In this document: positions 1 through 8,222 of the stretch, one piece after another
Layout: every line of letters starts with the position of its first letter
Position numbering within the stretch: position 1 is the stretch's first letter
From: Hyphomicrobiaceae bacterium
Lineage (GTDB): Bacteria > Pseudomonadota > Alphaproteobacteria > Rhizobiales > Hyphomicrobiaceae
NCBI GenBank assembly: GCA_008933705.1
Contig: WBUN01000008.1
Location: 1-64,000 of the forward strand
Direction of reading: 5' to 3'
Length of the DNA stretch: 64,000 bases
Made by a program: the position numbers and the translations under genes
Notes under the pieces: model-generated
Databases searched by the model: none
Seen by the model: the letters and a program-made list of their open reading frames with translations, nothing else
Told to the model about the DNA's origin: nothing

Positions 1-321
1 GTCCTGGGCGGTATCGCTGGCCTCTCCGGTGCACTGCCGACGATATGGGCTTCGATCAAAGGTTGGCCCAAGACGGAGCGGCGCGTCGTGTTCCAGGCCT
101 TCAACATGACGATCCTGTCGGCGATGCTGGCAGCGAGCCTGGTGCAGGGCCTTGTCGGGTGGGCCTTCCTGCTCGCTCTCGCAGTGTCGCTGCCGGCTAC
201 GATTGCCGCTTCCTGGTTCGGCTCCTGGCTCTATCACCGGCTTGACGATCATCGCTTCGATCGCGTTGTGCTATTTTTCCTGATGCTGTCCGGCCTGATG
301 CTGGTGTGGTCGAACCGGTGA
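1..321 (+). CDS. TauE/SafE-family permease, C-terminal part (gene cut by window edge)
   Basis: The frame is open from base 1 to a TGA at 319-321, giving the last 106 residues of an integral membrane protein. The visible part starts with a Gly-rich LSGALP stretch, has a short charged loop (KTERR), then two hydrophobic helices and a final one ending in VWSNR. Gly-rich helices split by a charged cytoplasmic loop are typical of the TauE/SafE (DUF81) anion exporter family, which moves sulfite, sulfoacetate and other organic anions. The substrate cannot be read. The start lies outside the window, so length and operon partners are unknown. Confidence 0.7.
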   Translation, partial: VLGGIAGLSGALPTIWASIKGWPKTERRVVFQAFNMTILSAMLAASLVQGLVGWAFLLALAVSLPATIAASWFGSWLYHRLDDHRFDRVVLFFLMLSGLMLVWSNR

Positions 322-418
322 CGCTTGTCATATTTCCGTTCGCTTGCCGCGCGAGAACGGTCTCAAGTCGGGAAAGAGGGGCCCGACGTCGCCAGGCCAG
401 AGCCGGGGGAGGATACCG

Positions 419-1075
419 ATGGCCAAAGCCTTAGCTCGCTGCCTGCTGCTCGTGGCGGCCGTGTTGCCGATGCTTGCGTGGCCGTCGGCGCCGTCTGCTG
501 CCGAGGAGCCCAAGGCGGCCGTCCCTGCGCCCGAGACCGAGGAAGAGAAGAAGGAGCGCGCAACGAGGAGGGTGTGCGCCGTCGCTCTGTGCGCGACCTT
601 GCACAATCACAAGCCGGCAACCGGCGACGTAGCCTGCAGCGTGCAGAAGACGTGGCGTAAGGAGCTGATGACGGCAATCCTGGCAAAAGGGGGCTTATCG
701 TGGCCCTGGGGCAACGCACGCTGTGCCACGGATCTCAAGTTCGACCGCGCGACCCTCATCAAGGCCATGACGGAGTCGGATTTCGAGGCCCAGTTCGACA
801 CGCATGACGTCCGCTGCGAGCTGCAGCGCGAAAGCGAGAAGTACGAGATCAAGCTGCAAATTCGGCCAAGAGTCACCTTCAAGCAGGGAAAGGCTGTGAA
901 GGCGAGCCTGAACTGGGGCAAGATAGAAGCGCCCACTCTCGCCAAGAGCGCGCTCTGGTCGGCGACCGCTGCCGACAACTCGTTCGGCGTGCTGCAGAGT
1001 ACGGTGGTCGAGGACATCAACGAATTCATTCAAGCCAAGTGCACGGAGGTCAAGGAGGAGTGGCAGGGCAAGTAG
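419..1075 (+). CDS. unknown secreted/periplasmic protein
   Basis: This 218-residue protein was not recognised. The ATG at 419 is chosen because a purine-rich GGGGGAGG sits just upstream and because it begins a clear signal peptide: MAKALAR, a Leu/Val/Ala core, then PSAAEE with a likely cut after SAA. An earlier in-frame ATG at 344 would put 25 charged residues before the signal. The mature part starts with a Pro/Glu/Lys-rich linker and holds five cysteines (VCAVALC, VACSV, NARCAT, VRCEL, AKCTE), which could form disulfides in the periplasm. It lies between a permease end and another unknown envelope gene, all forward. Confidence 0.65.
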   Translation: MAKALARCLLLVAAVLPMLAWPSAPSAAEEPKAAVPAPETEEEKKERATRRVCAVALCATLHNHKPATGDVACSVQKTWRKELMTAILAKGGLSWPWGNARCATDLKFDRATLIKAMTESDFEAQFDTHDVRCELQRESEKYEIKLQIRPRVTFKQGKAVKASLNWGKIEAPTLAKSALWSATAADNSFGVLQSTVVEDINEFIQAKCTEVKEEWQGK

Positions 1076-1181
1076 CGCGACGGTTTGCCCCTGCACGGCG
1101 CATTCGCTGCATGCCTTGTTGCGAGCGCATGACCGCCTCTCCGTGGTCGCGCGGCGTCCGAGTAAGAGGGCGGCCGACATC

Positions 1182-2240
1182 ATGACGACGACTTTGATGC
1201 TCATTGCCAGCGGCATTCTGATCGGTGCCGGCATCACCGTGTTCTGGCGCGACATCCAGAGGAGCCGGCGCAAGGCGTTCGTGGTGCCGCGCGACGCAGC
1301 CGCCGCCACGGACGCCGAGGTCGAGATCACGATCGCCCGGGGCGATGATGGGACGGCGCGCAAGGCCGCCCGTGCCAAGGCCCCTGTCCTTTCAGCTTCC
1401 GCACCGGCGCCGCTGGCCGAGGCCGAGCCGGACCGCACAGCGGAAGAGGAAGCGCGGCGCGCGCGTGAGCGTCAGCGGCAGGCGGCCATCGAGGAGCGCT
1501 GGGTGGACCTGCAGCCGACGCTGGCGGCCGGTGTCGCCAACGTCAATGCGGTGCTCAACCCTGGGCAGCTTGCCGTGGGTTCTCCGGGCGATGCCGCGTG
1601 GAGCTACAAGAACGAGGGCTTTGGGCACTACCGCCGACTCCTCGTCGGGGATGTCAGCGTGGCATGGCTGAGGGTGGAGCTTTGCGACGACGACCGGCTG
1701 CACGCGCGCGTGAAGGCTCATAAGGACAATCTGCAGAACATCAATGCGGCCGCTGACGCGCCGGCGGGCGGCTTGAGCCCTGTGGGGGTCGCCGATCTCT
1801 TGTCCGTCTGCCTCAAGCCCGCGGCTGCCATCGCCGCGCATGGGGCCTTGATGCCCGATGCCCAGTATGCAGCGAGCGAAAGAGCGTGGAACGAGGTGGA
1901 CGGCATCGCCGCGGCGGCGCTCAAGGCCACCAATGGCGCGTTCGTGCAGGCGGGCGCATGGATCGTGCCGCGGGGACCGCCGATGTGGGAGGAGGATGTG
2001 CGCCGCCATCGCCTGACGCTTGCGGTCATGGTGTACGAGGCCGATGTCGCACGCATGCACATCGAGCGTATCGGCAGCGAGATGGAGGTTGCGGTCGGAG
2101 TCCGGGATGCCGGCCTCATCGATCTCGGCCGCCGGCGTCGCATCGCCATTGCGGGCATGTCCGTCCATTCTCTTGCCGAGCTGATCGCAAGCTGTGCATG
2201 GCCGGTCATCGGCCGCTACCGTGACACTCGCATGCCGTGA
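1182..2240 (+). CDS. unknown membrane-anchored protein
   Basis: This 352-residue protein was not recognised. The ATG at 1182 starts a single N-terminal hydrophobic segment (MLIASGILIGAGITVFW, residues 5-21) followed by Arg/Lys residues. The segment looks like an uncleaved anchor. Residues 30-110 are a low-complexity Ala/Glu/Arg stretch, probably a coiled coil or flexible spacer (EEEARRARERQRQAAIEERW). A folded domain of about 240 residues follows with no motif I can assign. In-frame ATGs further upstream (1116) lack a clear ribosome site. The next gene starts 15 bases after the stop, so the two may be co-transcribed. Confidence 0.6.
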   Translation: MTTTLMLIASGILIGAGITVFWRDIQRSRRKAFVVPRDAAAATDAEVEITIARGDDGTARKAARAKAPVLSASAPAPLAEAEPDRTAEEEARRARERQRQAAIEERWVDLQPTLAAGVANVNAVLNPGQLAVGSPGDAAWSYKNEGFGHYRRLLVGDVSVAWLRVELCDDDRLHARVKAHKDNLQNINAAADAPAGGLSPVGVADLLSVCLKPAAAIAAHGALMPDAQYAASERAWNEVDGIAAAALKATNGAFVQAGAWIVPRGPPMWEEDVRRHRLTLAVMVYEADVARMHIERIGSEMEVAVGVRDAGLIDLGRRRRIAIAGMSVHSLAELIASCAWPVIGRYRDTRMP

Positions 2241-2255
2241 TAGGCGGCAAGAGCA

Positions 2256-3278
2256 ATGCACGCCATCTACTACGAGCTGATCCTGGCCGGCGTCGCCGCA
2301 GTGTTGAGTTGGTCTCTGATCGGCTTGTACACGCGTGCGATGACGGCCTCTCGCCGGCTCGAGGCGCCGAACGAGCGCAGCATGCACAGCGTGCCGGTGC
2401 CGGTGGGCGCAGGCTTGGCGATCGTGGCCACGGCGCTGTTCCTGTGGCCGCTCTGGCATGGGGGCGTGCTCAGCAACCTGCAGCTCCTCCTGCTTGCAAG
2501 CTTTGCCGCGCTCGCTGCCCTTTCCTGGCTCGACGACCGGCGCTCGTTGTCGCCGATGGTGCGTCTCGCCCTGCAAGGGATGGCGGTTGCCCTGTGCCTG
2601 GCCTTCGTCGCGCCGGATGCCCGCGTGGCGCCATTCCTGCCGTTGGCCGCGGAGCGCGTCCTGCTGGGGATCGCCTGGCTGTGGTTCATCAATCTGTTCA
2701 ACTTCATGGACGGCATCGATGGCCTTGCGGGCGCTGAAACCGTCGCGATTGCGCTCGGCTACATCGCCGTGTTGTCGTTCGCCGGCCTCGACGACCCGCA
2801 GTGGCGGCTTGCGCTCATCATCGCCGCGGCAGCCGGCGGCTATCTGGCCTGGAATTGGCATCCGGCCAAGGTCTTCATGGGCGATGCCGGATCGGTACCG
2901 CTGGGCTTTCTGCTGGGCTGGCTGATGATCGATCTGTCGCTCAAGGGGCACTGGCCTGCGGCCGTGATCCTGCCTCTGTATTTCGCGGCGGACGCAACGC
3001 TCACGCTCGGGCGGCGCATGGTGCGGCGGCAGATGCCCTGGAAGGCGCATCGCGAGCACTTCTATCAGCGCGCCGTGCTGGGCGGCACAAAGCCGTCGAA
3101 TGTCGTGGCGCGGATCATCGTTGCCGATGTCGTGCTGGTGGCGGCGGCGCTGATTTCGGTCAACCGTCCGATACTGGCTGTCCTGGCGGCCGCTGGCACC
3201 GTGGTGGCCCTGCTGCTGCATCTTGACGGGCTCGGCAGGCGGCGCCCGTCACCCGTGGGCACCGCCAAGCAGCGATAG
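2256..3278 (+). CDS. polyprenyl-phosphate sugar-1-phosphate transferase (WecA/TagO/MraY superfamily)
   Basis: This inner-membrane enzyme should transfer a sugar-1-phosphate, commonly GlcNAc-1-P, from a UDP-sugar to undecaprenyl phosphate, the first step of O-antigen or capsule assembly. About 340 residues with some ten hydrophobic helices match the family length. Diagnostic motifs are present: the Asp pair in LDDRRS (about residue 91), the NLFNFMDGIDGLAG signature (about 148-161) and the NWHPAKVFMGDAGS loop (about 200-214) with its metal-binding Asp residues. WecA is the closest functional name, but WbpL-like enzymes share these motifs. Its 3' end overlaps the convergent glycosyltransferase gene by 30 bases, so both probably serve the same cell-surface glycan. 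Confidence 0.88.
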   Translation: MHAIYYELILAGVAAVLSWSLIGLYTRAMTASRRLEAPNERSMHSVPVPVGAGLAIVATALFLWPLWHGGVLSNLQLLLLASFAALAALSWLDDRRSLSPMVRLALQGMAVALCLAFVAPDARVAPFLPLAAERVLLGIAWLWFINLFNFMDGIDGLAGAETVAIALGYIAVLSFAGLDDPQWRLALIIAAAAGGYLAWNWHPAKVFMGDAGSVPLGFLLGWLMIDLSLKGHWPAAVILPLYFAADATLTLGRRMVRRQMPWKAHREHFYQRAVLGGTKPSNVVARIIVADVVLVAAALISVNRPILAVLAAAGTVVALLLHLDGLGRRRPSPVGTAKQR

Positions 3279-4451
3279 ATAGGCCGCCTTCAGTGATCGC
3301 CCAACGTGTGCTTGGGTGAACCCCTGAAGCACGCGCAGGCGGGCCGCCTCGCCCATGCGCTCGCGCCCCTCCGGATCTCGCACCATGCGCTGCAGCGCGT
3401 CGGCCAGCGCTGCGCTGCTTCCGGAAGGCACGACAAAGCCTTCCACTCCGTCGCGCACGAATTTCCTGCAACCGGGGGCATCCGCCACGACGAGGGGGCG
3501 CGAGCAAGCGGCCGCCTCGAGCAGCGCGCGCGGCATGCCCTCGCCGAGGGAGGGCAGGACGAAGAAATCAGCCTGGCGCCAGACCTCGCGGACGTCGTTG
3601 ATGGACGCCTGCCAGCGCGCGCTTCGGTGCGCGCACCAGGCACTGATCTCGCTCGCGGGGATGGCGTCGGGGTCGGCGTCGCTGCTCTCTCCATACAGGT
3701 CGAGCTGCAATCGCTCGCCACGTGCCGCGAGGCGATCGCAGGCCTGCATGAGAACCCCGAGGCCCTTGCGCCGCAGCATACGGCCGACAAAGGCGGCGAC
3801 GGGGATGTCGTTGCCGGGCGGCGGCAGGGCCGTAAAAGCCTGCGGGTCGACGCCGACCCCGCCCAATATGGCAAATCGCGGTCCCGGATCGGCGCCCACC
3901 TTGCGCAAGAGATCGAGGCTGTCCGCGCTCTCGACCAGGACGTAGGACGTCGGCTTGGCCAGAGTCGAGCCGACAATGCGAAGCGCAGCCCTTTGGTAGA
4001 GGCGCAGAAGCTGTCCGCTGGCCTTCCCAAGCAGCCCCAACCCCGTCATGTGCAGCATCACCCTGATTGGCGGCACGAGCTTCAGGGCCAGGCACCCCAA
4101 TACGATGGGATCCGCGGACACGAGATGAACGGCGTCCGGGCTCTCGGCTTCGAAGAGCCGGGCCAATGCCCAAGCAGAGGCAAGCTGCCGCGATGCGCTG
4201 ATCGAGGATTGGCAGCTGAAGTCGATGACCCGCGTTCCCAGCGCCTCGATTTCGGCCTCCTGGCCTGAGGCGTGTGTGACCACGACCACCTCGCCGGCGC
4301 ATTCCCTCAAGACCGCAATCAGCGGCTTGAAGTGCGACAAGACGAACCGGCCGTCAGGCACCAGCAATAGAACCTTGCGGCACAGCGCGGATGGAGCTTG
4401 CTGGCGACGGGCTTGATTTTCCTCCGCGTTCTGCAAATCCGGGGGGCCCAT
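3249..4451 (-). CDS. glycosyltransferase family 4 (GT-B)
   Basis: A cytoplasmic, membrane-associated glycosyltransferase of about 400 residues. The N-terminal Rossmann half begins KVLLLVPDGRFVLSHF. The C-terminal donor-binding half has AFVGRMLRRKGLGVL, then FVLPSLGEGMPRALLEAAACSR, the GT4 E-x7-E motif. The organisation resembles enzymes that extend lipid-linked O-antigen or exopolysaccharide units. The ATG at 4451 is chosen: the open frame reaches an ATG at 4526, but the extra 25 residues are encoded by a stretch resembling a dispersed palindromic repeat (4501-4515). An AGGAG lies about 16 bases before 4451, which is long spacing, so the start is uncertain. Confidence 0.85.
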   Translation of the reverse strand: MGPPDLQNAEENQARRQQAPSALCRKVLLLVPDGRFVLSHFKPLIAVLRECAGEVVVVTHASGQEAEIEALGTRVIDFSCQSSISASRQLASAWALARLFEAESPDAVHLVSADPIVLGCLALKLVPPIRVMLHMTGLGLLGKASGQLLRLYQRAALRIVGSTLAKPTSYVLVESADSLDLLRKVGADPGPRFAILGGVGVDPQAFTALPPPGNDIPVAAFVGRMLRRKGLGVLMQACDRLAARGERLQLDLYGESSDADPDAIPASEISAWCAHRSARWQASINDVREVWRQADFFVLPSLGEGMPRALLEAAACSRPLVVADAPGCRKFVRDGVEGFVVPSGSSAALADALQRMVRDPEGRERMGEAARLRVLQGFTQAHVGRSLKAAYLSLLGGAHG

Positions 4452-4500
4452 GCGCTGGTTCCGAGAACTCCTGGTCGAGCATGAGCGTAGCGGCCGCCGC

Positions 4501-4515
4501 TCAGCCTGTCGAACC
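4501..4515. repeat. arm of a dispersed palindromic element
   Basis: The minus strand reads GGTTCGACAGGCTGA here, almost identical to the left arm of the palindromic element at 27011-27071 (GGTTCGACAGGCTCA). No matching right arm is preserved, so this copy looks partial. It lies just upstream of the glycosyltransferase gene, and if the longest frame were used it would be read as codons for VRQAE. Confidence 0.5.
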
Positions 4516-4591
4516 TGCGTACCCACAGGACTGGCCGGCCGCCCAAAGGGGCAGGGCGGGCGTCGCTGTCCCTTACGCGGTGGTGCAGGAC

Positions 4592-4633
4592 CCGGCTGGA
4601 TTTGTCGTTGAACCGGCTGGATTTGTCGTTGAA
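4592..4633. repeat. perfect 21-bp tandem duplication upstream of the iron-binding protein gene
   Basis: Two identical copies of CCGGCTGGATTTGTCGTTGAA lie head to tail at 4592-4612 and 4613-4633 in the 339-bp gap before the Fe(III)-binding protein gene. Two exact copies with no spacer suggest a recent slippage duplication. The second copy runs straight into the ICE-like box at 4633-4649. The rest of the gap (4452-4591) shows only the partial repeat at 4501-4515. Confidence 0.9.
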
Positions 4634-4649
4634 TTAGAATGATTCAAAT
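4633..4649 (+). promoter_or_regulatory. Irr box (ICE)-like operator candidate
   Basis: The sequence ATTAGAA-TGA-TTCAAAT has the layout of the rhizobial iron-control element bound by Irr: TTTAGAA and TTCTAAA half sites separated by three bases. The left half matches 6 of 7 positions and the right half 5 of 7. It lies about 40 bp upstream of a TTGACA hexamer and about 140 bp before an iron-transport gene, which fits iron-responsive control. No binding is shown; this is a pattern match from memory of the motif. Confidence 0.5.
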
Positions 4650-4688
4650 GGAGCGGCGATTATTCGCACAAGGAGTGCGCGTAGTTTC

Positions 4689-4717
4689 TTGACATCCCTA
4701 TTCCAGATTCCCACTAA
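4689..4717 (+). promoter_or_regulatory. candidate sigma-70 promoter of the iron-binding protein gene
   Basis: A perfect TTGACA (4689-4694) is followed after 17 bases by CACTAA (4712-4717), a weak -10. TAAAGA three bases further on is an alternative. The region is AT-rich compared with its surroundings. Transcription would start near 4724 and give a leader of about 65 bases before the ATG at 4791. Confidence 0.45.
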
Positions 4718-4790
4718 AGAGATTCCATTGCGGCTCGAGGGGCCGTCCATTCCGATACGGGGCCTTGAACCCCGATGATGGGAGGTCTGT

Positions 4791-5855
4791 ATGTATGCAG
4801 TCTCATTGAGCGGTTCTCTGCGTGTGCTGTCGGCCATTGGGCTTGCTGCGCTTGGCCTGCCGCTGACAGGTGCCCCCCGGGCGATGGCACAGGGCGAGGT
4901 CAATGTCTACTCATATCGGGAACCGCAGCTGATCAATCCGCTGCTGAAAGCCTTCACCGACAAGACAGGCATCAAGACGAACGTCGTGTATGCGTCGGCA
5001 GGCCTCAACGAGCGTTTGGCGGCTGAAGGGCAGAACAGCCCGGCAGATCTGCTTTTCACGGTCGATGCCGGCCGGCTTTCGGAAGCCAAGGATGCGGGGC
5101 TGACGCAACCGGTAGACAACGCGGCGCTCAAACAGGCCATTCCGGCCCAGCTCCGCGATCCCGGCAATCACTGGTTTGGCCTGACTATGCGCGCACGCGT
5201 CGTCTACGCGTCCAAGGATCGCGTGAAGCAGGGTGACATCACCTACGAGGAGCTGGCCGATCCGAAATGGAAGCGCAAGATCTGCGTCCGATCCGGTCAG
5301 CACGTCTACAATACATCTTTGATCGCAACCATCATTGCCCACAAGGGCGAAGCGTTTGCCGAGCAGTGGCTGAAGGGGCTGAAAGCCAACCTCGCGCACA
5401 AGCCTGCCGGCGGCGACCGCGAGCAGGCCCGCGATATCTATTCGGGCAAGTGCGACATCGCGCTCGGCAACACCTACTACATGGCGCTGATGGCGAAAAA
5501 CGAGAAGAACCCCGAGCAGAAGGAGTGGGGCAAAGCCATCAAGCCGCTGTTCCCCAATGCGAAGGACCGCGGCAGTCACGTGAATGTTTCCGGCATGGCG
5601 CTCGCCAAGCATGCCCCCAACAAGGCCAATGCGATCAAGCTGATGGAGTTCCTGGCTTCCGACGAGGCGCAGAAGATCTACGCGACGGCCAACAACGAGT
5701 ACCCGGTCAATCCGAAGGTGGAGCCCTCCGACATCGTCAAGAGTTGGGGGGCGCTGAAGCCCGACTCGCTTCCGCTCGAGAACATCGCCAAGTATCGCAA
5801 GAAGGCCTCCGAGCTCGTCGACAAGGTCAACTTCGACGCCGGCCCGAGCTCTTGA
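4791..5855 (+). CDS. Fe(3+) ABC transporter periplasmic substrate-binding protein (FbpA/FutA/AfuA type)
   Basis: This 354-residue periplasmic protein binds ferric iron for an ABC importer. The ATG at 4791 has a GGAGG five bases upstream and begins a signal peptide ending AMA-QG. The mature N-terminus VNVYSYREPQLINPLL and the block TVDAGRLSEAKDAG are typical of this family. The adjacent tyrosines in NTYYMALM match the Tyr pair that ligates iron in FbpA proteins. Length is normal. No permease or ATPase gene is adjacent, so it is an orphan here and must use partners encoded elsewhere. The upstream ICE-like box suggests Irr-dependent iron control. Confidence 0.9.
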   Translation: MYAVSLSGSLRVLSAIGLAALGLPLTGAPRAMAQGEVNVYSYREPQLINPLLKAFTDKTGIKTNVVYASAGLNERLAAEGQNSPADLLFTVDAGRLSEAKDAGLTQPVDNAALKQAIPAQLRDPGNHWFGLTMRARVVYASKDRVKQGDITYEELADPKWKRKICVRSGQHVYNTSLIATIIAHKGEAFAEQWLKGLKANLAHKPAGGDREQARDIYSGKCDIALGNTYYMALMAKNEKNPEQKEWGKAIKPLFPNAKDRGSHVNVSGMALAKHAPNKANAIKLMEFLASDEAQKIYATANNEYPVNPKVEPSDIVKSWGALKPDSLPLENIAKYRKKASELVDKVNFDAGPSS

Positions 5856-5878
5856 GCAGACAAACCGATGGCGGCCGC

Positions 5879-6874
5879 TCAGTCCATGATGTGGCCGCCG
5901 TCGTAGGCGCAGGCGATGCGGCCAAGCGCGGCACGCAATTCATCGGTGTCGAGAAGATCGCGTAGCGTCGCCGCGGGCGTCGATGGACGGGGGAACTCGG
6001 CAGCGCCGACGAGCGCGCCTGCCGTATCGGGCGCAAAGGGGCCCGCGTTGGTTGCCTCGAGCCCCCGCTCGATGAGCCGATGCAGCAGCGCCGGCTCCAG
6101 CGCGGGCAGCATCGCAAATAGCCCGCGCTGAATAGTTTGGGCGAGCACGTGGTCTGGATGGTCCTGCCGGTCGGGAGCCCGCCCGAAATCCCACAGATGC
6201 TGTACCCGGTCCCACGGCGCCGGCTCCTGCGGGAAGCGCGTGAGGAGGTCCGCCTCTTCATCCGCCACATAGTAGCGATTGAGCCTGTCGAAGAAGGCAA
6301 ACCGGTAGCCGGAGCGCAGCAGGTCGGCCTCCCAGCCGCTCCAGGCCTCGGCCATGCTGCCAGGCACCACGGCCTCCACGACGACCACGCGCGGGCGCAG
6401 TCGCCCGAAATCCATGCCCGCCAGGACGTCCGCTTCCGCGCCTTCCACGTCGATCTTGAGGAAATCGATACGGTCGAGCCCGGCCTCGGCGCACAGCGCT
6501 GTCAACGCCCGCACTGGCTTGCGCACGGTCTCAAATGCGGCGCCGAACTGGCTTGCAGCCGCCGCGTGCTCTTTGACGGTGGTGGAAAACCCATGCAGCT
6601 TGTCGACGACGTGGAACTCGGTCTCTCCTTGGGCGCGCCCGGCGAGGCAGCAGACCGTGTGGTCGCGGGGGCGCACATGGGCGTAGATGTCCGCCAGCGC
6701 CTGCTGCGGCTCGACGATCAGGCCGTGCCACCCCTTGAGGTAGAACCAGAACGAGACATTGTCGGCGACCGGATGGCCGCCGCCGACGTCCACGTAGGTG
6801 CCGGCCGTCTGTCCGGCGAAGACCTGATCGAGGTGGTAATCCTCGAGATTCTGGGCATAGGAGAGTTGCATCAT
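5879..6874 (-). CDS. FkbM-family SAM-dependent methyltransferase
   Basis: A 331-residue enzyme expected to methylate a hydroxyl group of a sugar or small molecule using S-adenosylmethionine. The SAM-binding region is seen near residues 20-60 (GTYVDVGGGHPVADNVSFWF, then GLIVEPQ). The FkbM hallmark DFLKIDVEGAEADVLAGMDF is central. The first 12 residues (QLSYAQNLEDYHLDQVF) are the usual start for surface-glycan FkbM proteins. I use the ATG pair at 6874/6871. The frame extends upstream to 7042, but that stretch is antisense to the HAD gene. About 100 extra C-terminal residues lack a known motif. It converges on the iron-binding protein gene and diverges from the HAD gene. Confidence 0.85.
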   Translation of the reverse strand: MMQLSYAQNLEDYHLDQVFAGQTAGTYVDVGGGHPVADNVSFWFYLKGWHGLIVEPQQALADIYAHVRPRDHTVCCLAGRAQGETEFHVVDKLHGFSTTVKEHAAAASQFGAAFETVRKPVRALTALCAEAGLDRIDFLKIDVEGAEADVLAGMDFGRLRPRVVVVEAVVPGSMAEAWSGWEADLLRSGYRFAFFDRLNRYYVADEEADLLTRFPQEPAPWDRVQHLWDFGRAPDRQDHPDHVLAQTIQRGLFAMLPALEPALLHRLIERGLEATNAGPFAPDTAGALVGAAEFPRPSTPAATLRDLLDTDELRAALGRIACAYDGGHIMD

Positions 6875-6919
6875 TTCGCCTGTTGTGTTCGCGCCCGCGT
6901 CCGCTACTAGTGGAGCCGC

Positions 6920-7825
6920 ATGCGTAGCTCGAGAAAGCCGTACCACTCCGCCAATTCCATGACGCCCGAAATCCTGACCAGCGCCGGCAGCCTGTTGACC
7001 AGGTACGACGCCCTCTTCTGCGATGTCTGGGGGGTCATGCACAATGGCCGCGAGGCCTATGCCGAGGCGGGTGCCGCGCTGGCGCGCTTTCGCGCCGGGG
7101 GAGGCACCGTGATCCTTGTCTCGAATGCACCCGTGCCGGCGGAGGGCGTGGAGTACGTGCTCAAGAAGACGGGTGTGCGCCGGGATTCATGGGATGCGAT
7201 CGTATCCTCGGGGGATATCGCGCTCGACCACATCGCCGAGAAGCGATACCGGCGTTTGCACCGCGTCGGTCCGCCCGGTCGCGACCGCAGCCTGTTCTCG
7301 CGCCTTCCCGGACCGCACGCGCCACTCGACGAGGCCGAGGCCATCGTATGCACCGGTCCGAAGAACGGTGTGACCGAGACGGTGGAGACCTACCGCGAGC
7401 TGATCGAGACGGGGGTGGCCAACGCCCTGCCGTTCATCTGCGCCAACCCGGATTTGGTGGTCGATGTCGGCGACAAGCGGCACATGTGCGCGGGCAGCCT
7501 GGCGGCCGAATACGAGCGTCTGGGTGGCGCGGTGTTCTGGGCCGGCAAGCCGCACCCCTCGGCCTACAACACCGCATTGGAGCGCGCAGGCGCGCTGCGC
7601 GGGGGTGTGCCGGCCTTGAAACGCATCCTTGCGATCGGCGATGCCGTGCGCACCGACCTTGCCGCTGCACAAGGCCTGGGTATCGACGGCGTCTTCATCA
7701 CGTCGGGCATTCACAGCGAAGCAACGATGGCCGACGGCGAGATCGACGCAGAGAAGCTCGCCGCGCTCTTCGCGCTGGCCGACACGCCCCCCGCCGTGGC
7801 CGCGATGGCGGTCCTCAGGTGGTGA
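6920..7825 (+). CDS. HAD-superfamily class IIA hydrolase (TIGR01459-like)
   Basis: A 301-residue cytoplasmic phosphatase of the NagD-like class IIA group. Motif I is FCDVWGVMHNG (about residue 35, nucleophile Asp), motif II is LVSNAP, the motif III lysine is in WAGKPHPSAY, and motif IV is AIGDAVRTDLAAA. The cap domain lies between motifs II and III, as in class IIA. The substrate is unknown; relatives act on sugar phosphates, nucleotides or pyridoxal phosphate. The start at 6920 follows GTGGAG by six bases; a second ATG at 6959 is possible. The stop is one base away from the stop of the convergent small gene. Confidence 0.85.
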   Translation: MRSSRKPYHSANSMTPEILTSAGSLLTRYDALFCDVWGVMHNGREAYAEAGAALARFRAGGGTVILVSNAPVPAEGVEYVLKKTGVRRDSWDAIVSSGDIALDHIAEKRYRRLHRVGPPGRDRSLFSRLPGPHAPLDEAEAIVCTGPKNGVTETVETYRELIETGVANALPFICANPDLVVDVGDKRHMCAGSLAAEYERLGGAVFWAGKPHPSAYNTALERAGALRGGVPALKRILAIGDAVRTDLAAAQGLGIDGVFITSGIHSEATMADGEIDAEKLAALFALADTPPAVAAMAVLRW

Positions 7826-7826
7826 G

Positions 7827-8222
7827 CTAGGTCGAGGCGGCGTTGCGTTGTGCGTCGTAGTGCTTGGCCGCCGCGACAATGCCTTCGATCAAATCGGTCC
7901 GCGATGCCTTGGCCTTCGACGCGCTTTCGGGAAGCACGAGCCCTGAAGCCTTGGCGACCGCCTTCAGATCCTCCAGCGCCTTGACCTGCTCAAGCTTGCC
8001 GCGCAGCACGCGCTCGCCGTGCAGACGCAGGATATTGGTGGCGTGGAACTGCGACGGATCGAAGGATCTGCGCGACCGCGTCTTGGGCTTGTCGATCTTC
8101 TCGGGGGCGATCCCGGCAAGAGCCTCGCCAAGCCGGCGCGCGAAGGCTTCGTTCGTCTCGGCTTCCTTGACGATGGCGCTGAAGAGGCGAGCGAGAGCCT
8201 CCGGGGCTGCAGTGCGCTTCAT
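7827..8222 (-). CDS. small partner protein translationally coupled to the ParA-like ATPase
   Basis: This 131-residue protein was not recognised. Its ATG (8222) overlaps the TGA of the upstream parA-like gene (8219-8221) as ATGA, so the two are probably translated together. It looks mostly alpha-helical. Residues 1-40 form a probable amphipathic helical segment (LARLFSAIVKEAETNEAFARRL). A basic, Ser/Arg-rich linker follows (DKPKTRSRRSFDPS). The C-terminus has LRGKLEQVKALEDLKAVAKASG and a Lys-rich tail. It does not look like ParB: no helix-turn-helix or CTPase motif is seen. By context it may be the cargo adaptor or the regulator of the ATPase. Confidence 0.75.
   Translation of the reverse strand: MKRTAAPEALARLFSAIVKEAETNEAFARRLGEALAGIAPEKIDKPKTRSRRSFDPSQFHATNILRLHGERVLRGKLEQVKALEDLKAVAKASGLVLPESASKAKASRTDLIEGIVAAAKHYDAQRNAAST

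Noticed and set aside
1392-3221. A 609-codon minus-strand frame opposite the WecA-like gene and its upstream neighbour
   Set aside because: The WecA motifs NLFNFMDGIDG and FMGDAGS prove the plus strand; the opposite frame is basic, His/Gln-rich and motif-free.
5862-5900. GGCGGCC / GGCCGCC inverted repeat after the iron-binding protein gene considered as a terminator
   Set aside because: It lies in the last codons of the convergent FkbM gene, has a long loop and no T-run.
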